From positions 62,001-126,000 of the forward strand of contig JBFXDS010000001.1 of NCBI GenBank assembly GCA_050180895.1: a DNA stretch of 64,000 bases, given 5' to 3'. The position numbers and the translations under genes are program-made. The notes beneath the pieces were generated by a model that did not search any database, was not told the DNA's origin, and saw only the letters and a program-made list of their open reading frames with translations. This stretch comes from JBGPEQ01 sp050180895 (GTDB lineage Bacteria > Pseudomonadota > Alphaproteobacteria > Dongiales > Dongiaceae). This document shows, one piece after another, positions 50,307 through 58,018 of this stretch. Each line of letters opens with the position of its first letter. Position 1 is the first letter of the stretch.

Positions 50307-50501
50307 TTTCCGGCGCGACCGCGAGTCCCGCCGGAACGCGGGAGGGTACGGTCAATATCGCTCAAAACAAACCGCCAGAGGCGATGACAAAACAATCGCA
50401 ATGACGACGCAATCGTTCAAGATATATGACGGTCGTCGCTCGCGCGCCAGCGAAAGCTGCCGTCGGCGACGGCAGCGCGCCAGCCCCGGGCGATGGGAGA
50501 C

Positions 50502-51419
50502 CTACATCAGGTCGGCGACGACCTGAAGACGGACCGGGCCCGCGCGGTTGAAGACGAGCGTGCCGGTCGCCGGCTGGGGCTCGGGTCCTTCGGGCGGGCC
50601 GGGCCAGGCCGACGGCGCCGTGGCCGTGGCCCGCAGCAGCACCGGGCCTTTCGGCAGAAAGCCGCGCGGCGCGTCGGCTGCAGCGGACCGATGCGGTGCC
50701 GCAACGGCGAGTGGCACCGGCGCATCGACGCGGATCAGGCTCGCCAGGGTCAGGGCCGCCGTCTGCGCCGCCCGCAGCTGGTCGAGCGCGAGCAGGTATT
50801 TCGCCCGCTCCGTGGCCCAGATTTCCCGCACCTTGCTGCGATAGACGCGGTAGCGCTCGGGATTCTGCGAGTGATAGTAGGCAGCCGCCTTGGCCCAAGA
50901 GCCTTGCTCGGACGCCAGCGACTTCAGGAACGAGGCCGCGTAGCGGACGTTCGTCAGGGGATCGAACGCCTCGTCGAGGCTGGCGAAGGCGCGCGGATGA
51001 TATTGCAGGTTCACCTGCATGCAGCCGACATCGATGTTCTTGACGCCGCGGGCCCGCAGCGTCTCGACCTCGGCGATGGCTTGCGCCTTCGTCTCCAGGT
51101 AACGGCCCCGGCCCTCCGCCATCACCGTCCACGGCCAGGCCATCACGATCTGCTTGCCCTTGTGGAGACGGCCGGACTCGGCCTTGGAGATGGCGCGCAG
51201 GAGCTGGCGGGGGATGCCTTCCAGGCGCTCGATGCGATTGGTCGCCTTGGCGCACATGGTCCAGGGATTGTGACCCGTTGCCGGCGCGTTGCCGGCCGCT
51301 GCCGGTGCCGCCACCGGGCCGGTCAACAACAACGCCACGGCCAGGCAGCCGGCCCGGATCACTCGGGTCGTCGGTCGGTTTCGAGATGGAATGACACGGG
51401 TCGGACCGTCCGTCGGCAT
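50502..51419 (-). CDS. Secreted lytic transglycosylase (SLT domain)
   Basis: 305 residues. From ATG 51419 a signal peptide (RVIRAGCLAVALLLTGPVA, cleavage near AAAG) precedes a lysozyme-like SLT domain: the catalytic Glu is in ISKAESGR, followed by NIDVGCMQVNLQYHP and AASFLKSLASEQGSWAKAAAYYHS. About 100 residues of low-complexity Pro/Ala tail follow. It cleaves peptidoglycan glycan strands in the periplasm. Upstream in-frame ATGs at 51494 and 51509 would place the signal too far inside the protein. Confidence 0.85.
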   Translation of the reverse strand: MPTDGPTRVIPSRNRPTTRVIRAGCLAVALLLTGPVAAPAAAGNAPATGHNPWTMCAKATNRIERLEGIPRQLLRAISKAESGRLHKGKQIVMAWPWTVMAEGRGRYLETKAQAIAEVETLRARGVKNIDVGCMQVNLQYHPRAFASLDEAFDPLTNVRYAASFLKSLASEQGSWAKAAAYYHSQNPERYRVYRSKVREIWATERAKYLLALDQLRAAQTAALTLASLIRVDAPVPLAVAAPHRSAAADAPRGFLPKGPVLLRATATAPSAWPGPPEGPEPQPATGTLVFNRAGPVRLQVVADLM

Positions 51420-51523
51420 GTCCCCTGAGGCCCTTGTGCAGTGCACAATCGATTGCCCGGCCAGGGAATCGGCGCTCCTTTGGAGGGATTCCATGACCAA
51501 AACAATCATATGGGCGAATTTGG

Positions 51524-51552
51524 TTGATTATCCGTTAAGGATGGTTCATATT
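51524..51552 (+). promoter_or_regulatory. Predicted promoter of the small RNA
   Basis: TTGATT (51524-51529) and CATATT (51547-51552) with an optimal 17-bp spacer in an A/T-rich island. Transcription would start near 51559, exactly where the first stem of the RNA begins. Confidence 0.55.
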
Positions 51553-51558
51553 GTGCGG

Positions 51559-51658
51559 CGCAGTACGTTGGCGCTGTCTCCCAGACGGTGCCGTACTGCT
51601 TACGCCCCTCGGGCGTTTCCTCCCAGAACTTGGGCCGTGCATGCCACGGCCCTTTTTT
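51559..51658 (+). ncRNA. Predicted ~100-nt small RNA with CUCCCAG motifs
   Basis: No plausible plus-strand protein is encoded here, but the sequence is highly structured. Stem 1: GCAGTACG (51560-51567) pairs with CGTACTGC (51592-51599), continued by a 9-bp inner stem after a 3-nt bulge and capped by CCC. Stem 2: CGCCC-CTC-GGGCG (51603-51615). Stem 3 is the terminator. CUCCCAG appears twice (51578-51584 and 51620-51626), the second within CCUCCC, complementary to Shine-Dalgarno sequences (GGGAGG). Anti-Shine-Dalgarno loops of this kind occur in several alphaproteobacterial trans-acting sRNAs. The family is not recognised. Confidence 0.6.
51632..51658 (+). terminator. Intrinsic terminator of the small RNA
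   Basis: GGGCCGTG (51632-51639) and CACGGCCC (51645-51652) form a perfect 8-bp stem with a 5-nt loop, followed directly by six T. It is the clearest intrinsic terminator in the window and there is no plus-strand gene upstream other than the predicted RNA. Confidence 0.85.
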
Positions 51659-51684
51659 CTGGCCGCATGGAATCCGCGAACATA

Positions 51685-52230
51685 TCAGGGCGGCCGATTG
51701 TCGCCGAGCCCCAGGCTCAGTTGCATCAACACGCTGTCGACCCAGCGGCCGAGCTTGAAGCCGACCGAGCGCAACGTGCCGATATGCCGAAATCCGAGGG
51801 TCTCGTGCAAGCGGATCGAGGCGACATTCCCGGAGTCGCCGATGATGGCGATCATCTGCCGGTAGCCGAGCGCGGTTGCGCGGCCGATGACGGCTGCGAG
51901 GGCGGCGCGGCCAAGGCCGCGGCCGACCGCATCGCCGGCCACATAAACCGAATCCTCCAGGGCGTAGCGATAGGCCGGGCGCGCGCGATAGGGGCGGGCA
52001 TAGGCAAAGGCGGCGACGCGTCCGTCCATCGCGGCGACGACATAGGGCAACCCGCGTCCGAGGATGTCGCGATAGCGCCGCTCCATCTCGGCGGCATCGG
52101 GCGGGACCTCTTCGAACGAGGCCAGGCCATGCAGCACGTGATGCGCATAGATGCCTTGGATGGTCGGGATATCGGCCGGCGTGGCGTCGCGGACTGTGAT
52201 GGCGGGGCCCGGACCGGGCCGCCCGGTCAT
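51685..52230 (-). CDS. GNAT N-acetyltransferase, phosphinothricin/methionine sulfoximine-type
   Basis: 181 residues. VRDATPADIPTIQGIYAHHVLHGLASFEEVPPD and GVAYARPYRARPAYRYALEDSVYV-like text match the phosphinothricin/methionine-sulfone acetyltransferase (Pat/YncA) subgroup; acetyl-CoA loop is GRGLGRAAL and LHETLGFRHIGTLRSVGFKLGRW the C-terminal signature. It overlaps the N-formylglutamate amidohydrolase gene by four bases, forming an operon. Usual substrates are amino-acid analogues; physiological role uncertain. Confidence 0.87.
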   Translation of the reverse strand: MTGRPGPGPAITVRDATPADIPTIQGIYAHHVLHGLASFEEVPPDAAEMERRYRDILGRGLPYVVAAMDGRVAAFAYARPYRARPAYRYALEDSVYVAGDAVGRGLGRAALAAVIGRATALGYRQMIAIIGDSGNVASIRLHETLGFRHIGTLRSVGFKLGRWVDSVLMQLSLGLGDNRPP

Positions 52231-53129
52231 GGACGGACGACCTGCGTCGCGATCTCGCCGAGCGCTCGCACCAAGGTCTTGAGCCGCTCGGCCAGCGCGG
52301 CGAAACCGGGACCGCGGGCGATGGCCGCCTCGTCCATGTAGAGCGCCCGGTTGATCTCGATCTGCAGGGCATGCAATCCGTCCGCCGGCCGCCCGTAGTG
52401 CTGCGTGACGAAACCGCCGGAATAGGGCGTATTGCGCGCCACGGCGAAGCCGAGGTCGCGCAGGACCCGCTCCACGCGGCCGATCACCATCTTGTCGCAA
52501 GACGTAGAGTGGCAGTCGCCGAGCACGAAGTCGACCCGGCTGCGGCCGGCATCGCGCTCCATCGGCCCGCCCACCGACGGCATCGAATGGCAATCGATCA
52601 GCAGACAGCCGCCGAAGCGTTCGCGCGTTGTGGTGAGGAGCTGGCGCAGCGCATCATGGTAGGGCCGATAGTAGTCGTCGATGCGGCGTCGAGCATCCGT
52701 GAAGCGGAGACGGCCGCCATAGATCTCCTCGCCGTTGGAGACCACCTTGGCGATCGTGCCCAGCCCGGCGGCGACGCGCGGCGAACCGGTGTTGACGAAC
52801 GGCGGCAGCTCGTCCTCGAACATCGCGGGATCGAGCTCGAACGGCTCGCGGTTGGCGTCGACGAAGGCGCGGGGAAACAGCGCACGGACGAGCGGCGCGC
52901 CGAGCGCCGGCGCGCACCCGAACAGCTCGTCGACGAAGCTGTCTTCGGAACGCCGCAGGGCCGGGAACTGCAGCCGCGACTGCGCGACGAACTCGGGCGG
53001 ATAGTCGGTGCCGGAATGCGGCGAGGCGAACACCAGCGGCGACGTATGATCCGCCGGCTGGATCACCTCCACCGGCGGGCGCAACTCCACGGCGACATTG
53101 GAACGCGCAGTCATCATTCCCGCATTCAT
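52227..53129 (-). CDS. N-formylglutamate amidohydrolase family protein
   Basis: 300 residues. The family motifs SPHSGTDYPPEF, FVDANREPFELD and LIDCHSMPSVGG (metal-binding His and Asp residues) are intact, as is the YSGGFVTQHYGRP segment. The type enzyme releases formate from N-formyl-L-glutamate at the end of histidine degradation, but no hut genes are nearby, so other N-acyl substrates are possible. Synteny with the cpdR-like gene and tRNA-Val downstream is seen in many alphaproteobacteria. First gene of a two-gene operon with the acetyltransferase. Confidence 0.87.
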   Translation of the reverse strand: MNAGMMTARSNVAVELRPPVEVIQPADHTSPLVFASPHSGTDYPPEFVAQSRLQFPALRRSEDSFVDELFGCAPALGAPLVRALFPRAFVDANREPFELDPAMFEDELPPFVNTGSPRVAAGLGTIAKVVSNGEEIYGGRLRFTDARRRIDDYYRPYHDALRQLLTTTRERFGGCLLIDCHSMPSVGGPMERDAGRSRVDFVLGDCHSTSCDKMVIGRVERVLRDLGFAVARNTPYSGGFVTQHYGRPADGLHALQIEINRALYMDEAAIARGPGFAALAERLKTLVRALGEIATQVVRP

Positions 53130-53293
53130 AGCAAGATTTTACCTGATGTCATCGGCCAATCGCTTATGTCCTCGATAACCATACACGGCGGCGCCATTGA
53201 CAGGGACGCCAGAATGTCTTCAATGATCCGCTAACCAGTTGAAGGTAATGTGCGGCGGTCCCGCCGGGCCAGAATCGCAAAACCGGGTAGATC

Positions 53294-53671
53294 ATGGCGC
53301 GTATCCTCGTCGCTGAAGACGACGACAGCATGCGATCATTCCTGTCGGGCGCGCTCAGGCGGGCCGGCCATATCGTGGAGCCCGCCGCCGACGGCTTCGA
53401 GGCGATCACGCTGCTGGCGCGCCAGGAGTTCGACCTGCTGCTGGCGGACGTCGTCATGCCGGGGATGGACGGCGTCGAGCTTGCCCGCCGGGCCGCGCGC
53501 GACCAGCCCAACCTCAAGGTCATGTTCATCACCGGCTTCGCCGCCGTCGCGCTGCGCGGCCGCAGCGGCATGCCCGGCGACCCGAAGATCCTGTCGAAGC
53601 CTTTCCACCTGAAGGATCTGGTGGCGCAGATCGATCAGCTGCTGGGGGCGCGGCCGCTGGCCGGAGCGTGA
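53294..53671 (+). CDS. cpdR: CpdR-like single-domain response regulator
   Basis: 125 residues consisting of a receiver domain only: acidic pocket AEDDDSMR, phospho-acceptor Asp in LLADVVMPGMDG, Thr in FITGF and Lys in LSKPFHL. The opening MARILVAEDDDSMRSFLSGAL is nearly that of Caulobacter CpdR, which in its unphosphorylated form recruits substrates to ClpXP for cell-cycle proteolysis. Location between N-formylglutamate amidohydrolase and tRNA-Val supports orthology. Phosphorylation would come from the CckA-ChpT relay, not encoded here. Confidence 0.82.
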   Translation: MARILVAEDDDSMRSFLSGALRRAGHIVEPAADGFEAITLLARQEFDLLLADVVMPGMDGVELARRAARDQPNLKVMFITGFAAVALRGRSGMPGDPKILSKPFHLKDLVAQIDQLLGARPLAGA

Positions 53672-53786
53672 CGCCGGCGCATCCGCCGGCAAGCCCGAAA
53701 GCTTGCAAAGCCGCATCGTTGATGGTAAGTGGCCGTCCGCTGCGGACCGGCGCTGCCGTCAATCGCCGGTCCTGACCCCCGGATAC

Positions 53787-53861
53787 GGGCGCGTAGCTCA
53801 GTGGGAGAGCACCACGTTGACATCGTGGGGGTCGCTGGTTCAATCCCAGCCGCGCCCACCA
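53787..53861 (+). tRNA. tRNA-Val (GAC anticodon)
   Basis: 75 nt with CCA encoded. The acceptor stem GGGCGCG pairs with CGCGCCC, the D-loop region is AGCTCAGTGGGAGAGC, the anticodon stem-loop is CCACG-TTGACAT-CGTGG (anticodon GAC, reading GUC and by rule GUU codons for Val), and the T-arm carries GGTTCAATCC. It stands alone. The 3' end shows no integrase or attachment duplication. Confidence 0.95.
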
Positions 53862-53989
53862 CTCTATTTTCTGCGATCCGTGGGACGATAGTCCTTGTTG
53901 TCGCCGGGAACCGCCGTCGGGCATATCACCCACCGCGGTGATGAAGCGCCCGGTGCCGCAGCGCGTCAGACTTTCCAAACTCCCGTCCT

Positions 53990-54021
53990 TTTTACGATGT
54001 CGACGTTTTACGATGTCGACG
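53990..54021 (+). repeat. Perfect 16-bp tandem duplication
   Basis: TTTTACGATGTCGACG occurs twice head to tail (53990-54005 and 54006-54021) in the 283-bp gap between tRNA-Val and the PfpI-family gene. It is the only perfect short tandem repeat noticed in the window outside REP elements. It may be polymorphic between strains or form a paired binding site. Confidence 0.8.
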
Positions 54022-54144
54022 TGGCGCGGGAACTCCGGCGACGCCGCTGTATTGAAAACGTGGGCGATATTGCAGGCCGGCATCCGGTTCTCTTCAGACA
54101 TGCCGCCCGCGATTCATGGCATGCCCGCGGAAAGGAGAGTCATC

Positions 54145-54723
54145 ATGGCGCAGTTGAGCGGCAAGAAAGTGGCGATCGTGGCGACCGACGGCTTCGAGCA
54201 ATCCGAGCTGGAGAGGCCGCTGGAGGCGCTGAGGCAGGCGGGCGCGACCGCGCACGTCATATCGCCGCGTCCCGGCGAGATCCGCGGCTGGGAGACGAAG
54301 GATTGGGGACGGGCGGTGGCGGTCGACCGCACGCTGGACGACGCGTCGCCCGGCGAATACGACGCCCTAGTCCTGCCCGGCGGGCAGATCAATCCGGATC
54401 TGCTGCGCGTGGAGCCGAAGGCGGTCGACTTCGTGCGGCAGATGTTTCGGGCGGGTAAGCCTGTCGCCGCCATCTGCCATGGCCCGTGGCTCCTGATCGA
54501 GGCCGACGTCGTGCGCGGCCGTCGCGCCACCTCGTACAAATCGATCCGGACCGATCTGCGGAACGCCGGCGCGCAGGTGGTGGACGAGCCGGTTGTCGTC
54601 GACCAGGGCCTGATCACCAGCCGGCAGCCGGACGACCTCGACGCCTTCTGCCGCAAGCTCGTGGAGGAGATCGGCGAGGGCGCGCATGGCGAGCGGCGCG
54701 CCGCGGCCGGCGGTCGCCGCTGA
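54145..54723 (+). CDS. DJ-1/PfpI family protein (PfpI/YhbO-like)
   Basis: 192 residues starting MAQLSGKKVAIVATDGFEQ, with AAAGGAGAG upstream. The nucleophilic Cys is in AAICHGPWLLIEAD with the preceding LVLPGGQINPD loop supplying Glu/Asp, the pattern of PfpI, YhbO and YraA. Homologues have been described as proteases, chaperones and deglycases of glyoxal-modified proteins, with stress protection as the common theme. Longer in-frame readings from 53938 would traverse the tandem repeat and are rejected. The gene is convergent with the SDR, with a strong shared hairpin between. Confidence 0.87.
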   Translation: MAQLSGKKVAIVATDGFEQSELERPLEALRQAGATAHVISPRPGEIRGWETKDWGRAVAVDRTLDDASPGEYDALVLPGGQINPDLLRVEPKAVDFVRQMFRAGKPVAAICHGPWLLIEADVVRGRRATSYKSIRTDLRNAGAQVVDEPVVVDQGLITSRQPDDLDAFCRKLVEEIGEGAHGERRAAAGGRR

Positions 54724-54731
54724 TCCGACTG

Positions 54732-54773
54732 CGGCAGATGCCGGCTGCCCCTCGCGGGCGCCGGCGTCTGCCG
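54732..54773. terminator. Bidirectional hairpin between convergent genes
   Basis: CGGCAGATGCCGGC (54732-54745) and GCCGGCGTCTGCCG (54760-54773) pair over 13 of 14 positions with a 14-nt loop, precisely between the PfpI stop and the SDR stop. No T tract on either strand, so it may act with Rho or as an end-protecting structure. Confidence 0.5.
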
Positions 54774-54775
54774 GT

Positions 54776-55663
54776 TCAGCCGCCGACGATCTCGCCGCCG
54801 TTGGGGTGCAAGACTTGGCCGGTCATGTAGGAGGAATCGTCGCAAGCCAGGAACAGGTGGCAGGGCGCGACCTCGTTGGGTTGCCCCGGCCGCCCCAGCG
54901 GCACCTTCTTGCCGAATTGCGGGATTTCCTCCGCGGCGAAGCTGGCGGGGATCAGCGGCGTCCAGATCGGCCCCGGCGCCACGGCGTTGACGCGGATACC
55001 CTGCGCGGCCAAGGCCTGCGCCAGCGACCGGGTGAAGGAGACGATCGCGCCGCGCGTCGCCGCGTAGTCGATGAGATGGTGGCTGCCGCGATAGGCCGTG
55101 ACCGATGTCGTATTGACGATGGCGGCGCCGGATTGGAGATGCGGCAGCGCCGCCTTCGTCATGAAGAAATATCCATAGGCGTTGGTGCGGAAGGTGCGCT
55201 CGAGCTGGTCGGCGGTGATGTCTTCCAGGTCGGATTGCGGATGCTGCTCCGCGGCGTTGTTGACCAGCACGTCCAGCCGCCCGAAGCGGTCGATCGTCTG
55301 CGCGACGGCCTGCTCGCAGAAGCCCTCGTCGCCGACGTCGCCACGGATCGCCAGGCATTGCCCGCCCTCGGCCTCGATCGCCTGCGCGGTGTCCTGCGCG
55401 TCTCGGTTCTCCTCGAGGAAGACGATGGCGACATCGGCGCCTTCCCGCGCGAACAGCACGGCGACCGCGCGGCCGATGCCGCTGTCGCCGCCGGTGACGA
55501 GCGCCGTCTTGCCGCCGAGCCGGCCGGCGCCCTTGAAACGGGGCGCATAGTCCGGCGGCGGCGTCATCAGGTGCTCGCGTCCGGGTTGCCGCGGCTGATG
55601 CTGCGGCGGCGGCTTCTTCCAGGTGCCCATTGCGGTCGCCCTTCCGATCTGCTGCGATGCCAT
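54776..55663 (-). CDS. SDR family oxidoreductase (YghA/GSP39-like) with Lys-to-Arg active site
   Basis: 295 residues. ATG 55663 has AGGAGG 5 bp upstream. A Pro-rich N-terminal tail (PPPQHQPRQPG) precedes the Rossmann fold with TGGDSGIGRAVA, NNAAEQHPQ and catalytic Ser in NTTSVTAYRGS; these mark the stress-related YghA/GSP39 subgroup. At the catalytic YxxxK position the sequence reads YAATR, so the Lys that lowers the Tyr pKa is Arg. The rest of the fold, including PGPIWTPLIP, is intact. Activity is therefore uncertain: a sequencing or real substitution could give a reduced or altered enzyme. Confidence 0.85.
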   Translation of the reverse strand: MASQQIGRATAMGTWKKPPPQHQPRQPGREHLMTPPPDYAPRFKGAGRLGGKTALVTGGDSGIGRAVAVLFAREGADVAIVFLEENRDAQDTAQAIEAEGGQCLAIRGDVGDEGFCEQAVAQTIDRFGRLDVLVNNAAEQHPQSDLEDITADQLERTFRTNAYGYFFMTKAALPHLQSGAAIVNTTSVTAYRGSHHLIDYAATRGAIVSFTRSLAQALAAQGIRVNAVAPGPIWTPLIPASFAAEEIPQFGKKVPLGRPGQPNEVAPCHLFLACDDSSYMTGQVLHPNGGEIVGG

Positions 55664-55756
55664 CGCGCCTCCTATCGGAACACGGCGGCGATGCTGCCGT
55701 TCCCATTACGTCGAAGCGCGATGGACGAGCGCCTCGCGAAGTCAAGGGAGAAGAGA

Positions 55757-56032
55757 ATGGCACGTACTGCAACGCGAAGCCGGACCATGTCGGAAAAGAC
55801 AGCCGGCGCTTCGACGCAGGCGCTGACTCCCGATCAGAAAGTCGATGAAGCCTCGATCGAGAGCATGGATGGCAGCGACCCGCCCGGCTATCTGCCGATG
55901 CGCGTCGGCGCGCCGCGGGACCATCAAGGCTCGACGCAACCAAACGGGACCATCGGCCCGCTGGCCCGCGATATCTGGAAAAAGGTGAAGAGACAACCGC
56001 GCCGCGGCCTCGCGCGCCGCTTGCGCGGATAG
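55757..56032 (+). CDS. Small basic hypothetical protein
   Basis: 91 residues with GGGAGAAGAG before ATG 55757. The N-terminus is Arg/Thr-rich and the C-terminus basic (WKKVKRQPRRGLARRLRG); the centre is Pro/Gly-rich and probably disordered. It is divergent from the stress-type SDR and lies among genes with general-stress relatives, which suggests a stress role, but there is no family I recognise. It ends 31 bp before the convergent topoisomerase gene end. Confidence 0.55.
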   Translation: MARTATRSRTMSEKTAGASTQALTPDQKVDEASIESMDGSDPPGYLPMRVGAPRDHQGSTQPNGTIGPLARDIWKKVKRQPRRGLARRLRG

Positions 56033-56063
56033 CCGCGGCGCCGGATGACAGGCGCGGCGACGT

Positions 56064-57182
56064 TCAGCGCCAACGACGAAGTCGGCGTGGCGTCGCTCCT
56101 GACTCCCGAACGAGCTGTGACGGCAGCGTCGACAGGAACCTCAGAAGCGCGGCCTCCTCCGCGCTGAGCCGTCGGCCGCGCCGGGTGGCTCCGGCGCGCG
56201 GGGTCGGTCGCAGCCGCAGGAGTACGGTACCCTCCTCGTAAGCCGCCATGATCGCGGGATGGATGTAGCACTTGCGGCAGATCGTCGGCGTGTTGCCCAG
56301 CCGCGCGGCCACCTGCTTGACCACGGCCGACAGGTTGCGCCGCGCCGCCGCCTTGCCGGCGCACGGCCCGCACGCGCTCAGCGCGGCGCCCGCCAGGACC
56401 GTGCCCGCCCAGGTGCGGAAATCCTTGGCGCTGACATCGTCGCCGGCGATCTCCCGCAGATAGGCGTTCACGTCGCTCGAGGTGATCGATCGCGGCGTGC
56501 CGTCATCGTCGAGATACCGGAAGAGCTGCTGGCCCGGCAGGTCCTGGCAGGCCTTGACGATGCGGGCGAGCCGACGGTCGCTGAGGGCGATCCGCTGGCG
56601 CTTGCCGCTCTTGGCGCGGAACTCGAACGCCAGGGTGGTCGGCGTCACCCGGACGTGGCGGTCGCGGAACGTCGTCAGGCCGAAACTGCCGTTGGCGCGC
56701 GCATACTCTTCGTTGCCGACGCGGACATGCGCGATGTCCAGCAGCCGGATGATCGCGGCCAGCACGCGCGGCTTACCCAGCGACCGCCGCGCCAGGTCGC
56801 GGTCGACGCGCGCGCGGATCCTCGGCAGCGCGCGACCGAAGGCGAGCAGGCGGTCGAACTTGCCGCGGTCGCGGATGCGCCGCCAGTCCGGATGATAGAG
56901 GTACTGCTTGCGCCCGCGCGCGTCGCGGCCGACGGCCTGGATATGTCCGCGCGGGCTCGCGCAGATCCATACATCCGTCCAGGCTGGGGGGATCATCAGC
57001 CGTTTGACGCGCTCGATGACCCGGTGATCCGTGACCGGTGTCCCGGTGCTGCGCTGCAGGCGGAATCCGCGTCCATTCGAGAGTCGGCGCAGCCCCGCGT
57101 CTCCATCGTTGACATAGTAGAGTCCGGCCGTTCTTGCGGCCTTCGCACGATCGGGCGCCCCGTCTGCGGATCCGAACGTCAC
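56064..57182 (-). CDS. Type IB DNA topoisomerase (poxvirus-like)
   Basis: 372 residues from GTG 57182, the only start that yields the usual N-terminus (LYYVNDGDAGLRRLSNGRGFRL) without running over the next gene's start. The N-terminal beta domain is followed by the catalytic domain with Arg in HVRVGNEEYARANGSFGLTTFRDRHV, Lys in RAKSGKRQRI, and the nucleophilic Tyr in CRKCYIHPAI. Bacterial topoisomerase IB enzymes relax supercoils without magnesium; they are frequent in alphaproteobacteria and often lie near stress or NHEJ-type genes. Neighbouring genes here are general-stress types. Confidence 0.88.
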   Translation of the reverse strand: MTFGSADGAPDRAKAARTAGLYYVNDGDAGLRRLSNGRGFRLQRSTGTPVTDHRVIERVKRLMIPPAWTDVWICASPRGHIQAVGRDARGRKQYLYHPDWRRIRDRGKFDRLLAFGRALPRIRARVDRDLARRSLGKPRVLAAIIRLLDIAHVRVGNEEYARANGSFGLTTFRDRHVRVTPTTLAFEFRAKSGKRQRIALSDRRLARIVKACQDLPGQQLFRYLDDDGTPRSITSSDVNAYLREIAGDDVSAKDFRTWAGTVLAGAALSACGPCAGKAAARRNLSAVVKQVAARLGNTPTICRKCYIHPAIMAAYEEGTVLLRLRPTPRAGATRRGRRLSAEEAALLRFLSTLPSQLVRESGATPRRLRRWR

Positions 57183-57288
57183 GGCAGCTCGCGATCGATG
57201 CGGCACACAGCCGGAACTAATGCAAAGCGCAGCCTGTTGTTCCGCTATGCGCCGCCGTGCTGTCGGCGGGGCGCGAAGGAGGTGTGAC

Positions 57289-57849
57289 ATGGCTGGCCAA
57301 ACCGCGACGTTGCGCGAAGCCGTGGGGCTGTTCCACGATCCCGAGCGATTGGACTCCGCGGTAAGCGAGCTGCAAGGCTCGGGTTTCGACCGCGCCGAGA
57401 TCAGCCTGCTGGCCCGCGAAGGCATTCTCGACGGCCGGCTCGCAAAGGACTATGCCGACACCCACGACGCCGAGGCGGACCCGGACGCGCCGCGACAGGC
57501 GGTCGTCGCCGAGACCGATGTGCGGCAGGCCCGCACGCTCGGCACCAGCATGGCCGCGGTCGTCGGCGCCTTCGCCGCCCTCGGGATTACCATCTTTTCG
57601 GGCGGTGCCGCGGCGGCTGCCCTGGCCGCTGCGGCAGCGGCCGGCGGCGGTGCGGGCGCGGTCGGCTACGCGCTCGGCCAACGCGCCGGCCGCAGCGAAG
57701 ACGACTATATCCGCGGGCAGATCGAGCGCGGCGGTGTTCTCCTTTGGATCCGTGCGCGCGATCCGGAGCATGAGCGGCGCGCCGGCGAAATACTCTCGCG
57801 CAACGGCGCTACCGACATCCGCATCCTCGATACGCCGGTCTCGGAGTAG
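57289..57849 (+). CDS. Hypothetical protein with glycine/alanine membrane segment (general-stress type)
   Basis: 186 residues with GGAGG 7 bp before ATG 57289. The N-terminal 45 residues (LREAVGLFHDPERLDSAVSELQGSGFDRAEISLLAR) form the domain seen in YflT/GSP17M-like general-stress proteins, and a Gly/Ala-rich region (about residues 85-130) would insert in the membrane as a glycine-zipper hairpin. A C-terminal ferredoxin-like segment (GVLLWIRARDPEHERRAGEIL) follows. Function unknown, but the domain layout recurs with stress genes. It is divergent from the topoisomerase gene. Confidence 0.7.
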   Translation: MAGQTATLREAVGLFHDPERLDSAVSELQGSGFDRAEISLLAREGILDGRLAKDYADTHDAEADPDAPRQAVVAETDVRQARTLGTSMAAVVGAFAALGITIFSGGAAAAALAAAAAAGGGAGAVGYALGQRAGRSEDDYIRGQIERGGVLLWIRARDPEHERRAGEILSRNGATDIRILDTPVSE

Positions 57850-58018
57850 GCCGCGCCCCCGCGACATCGCCTGCGACGCTTGGTCGCGCATCGGGCGGTG
57901 CGACGCCATCGTAGTTTCCGCAGCCTGAGGCCGCTATTCTGGAGCGGCATGCGTCGCAGATGTGCCCTTGGCCTCGACAACGTACCAGCCTGCGGCGTCA
58001 GGAATGGGAGGAGTTTCG

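Noticed and set aside
51506..51660. Minus-strand coding tail (RKQYGTVWETAPTYC) over the predicted small RNA
   Set aside because: It is an open continuation of an out-of-frame reading of the acetyltransferase gene without its own start codon; the plus-strand promoter, stems and terminator explain the sequence better. It remains the main alternative to test.
53787..54144. tRNA-associated genomic island or attachment site
   Set aside because: The tRNA-Val 3' end is not duplicated nearby, no integrase is present, and the flanking cpdR/N-formylglutamate amidohydrolase order is a conserved chromosomal arrangement.
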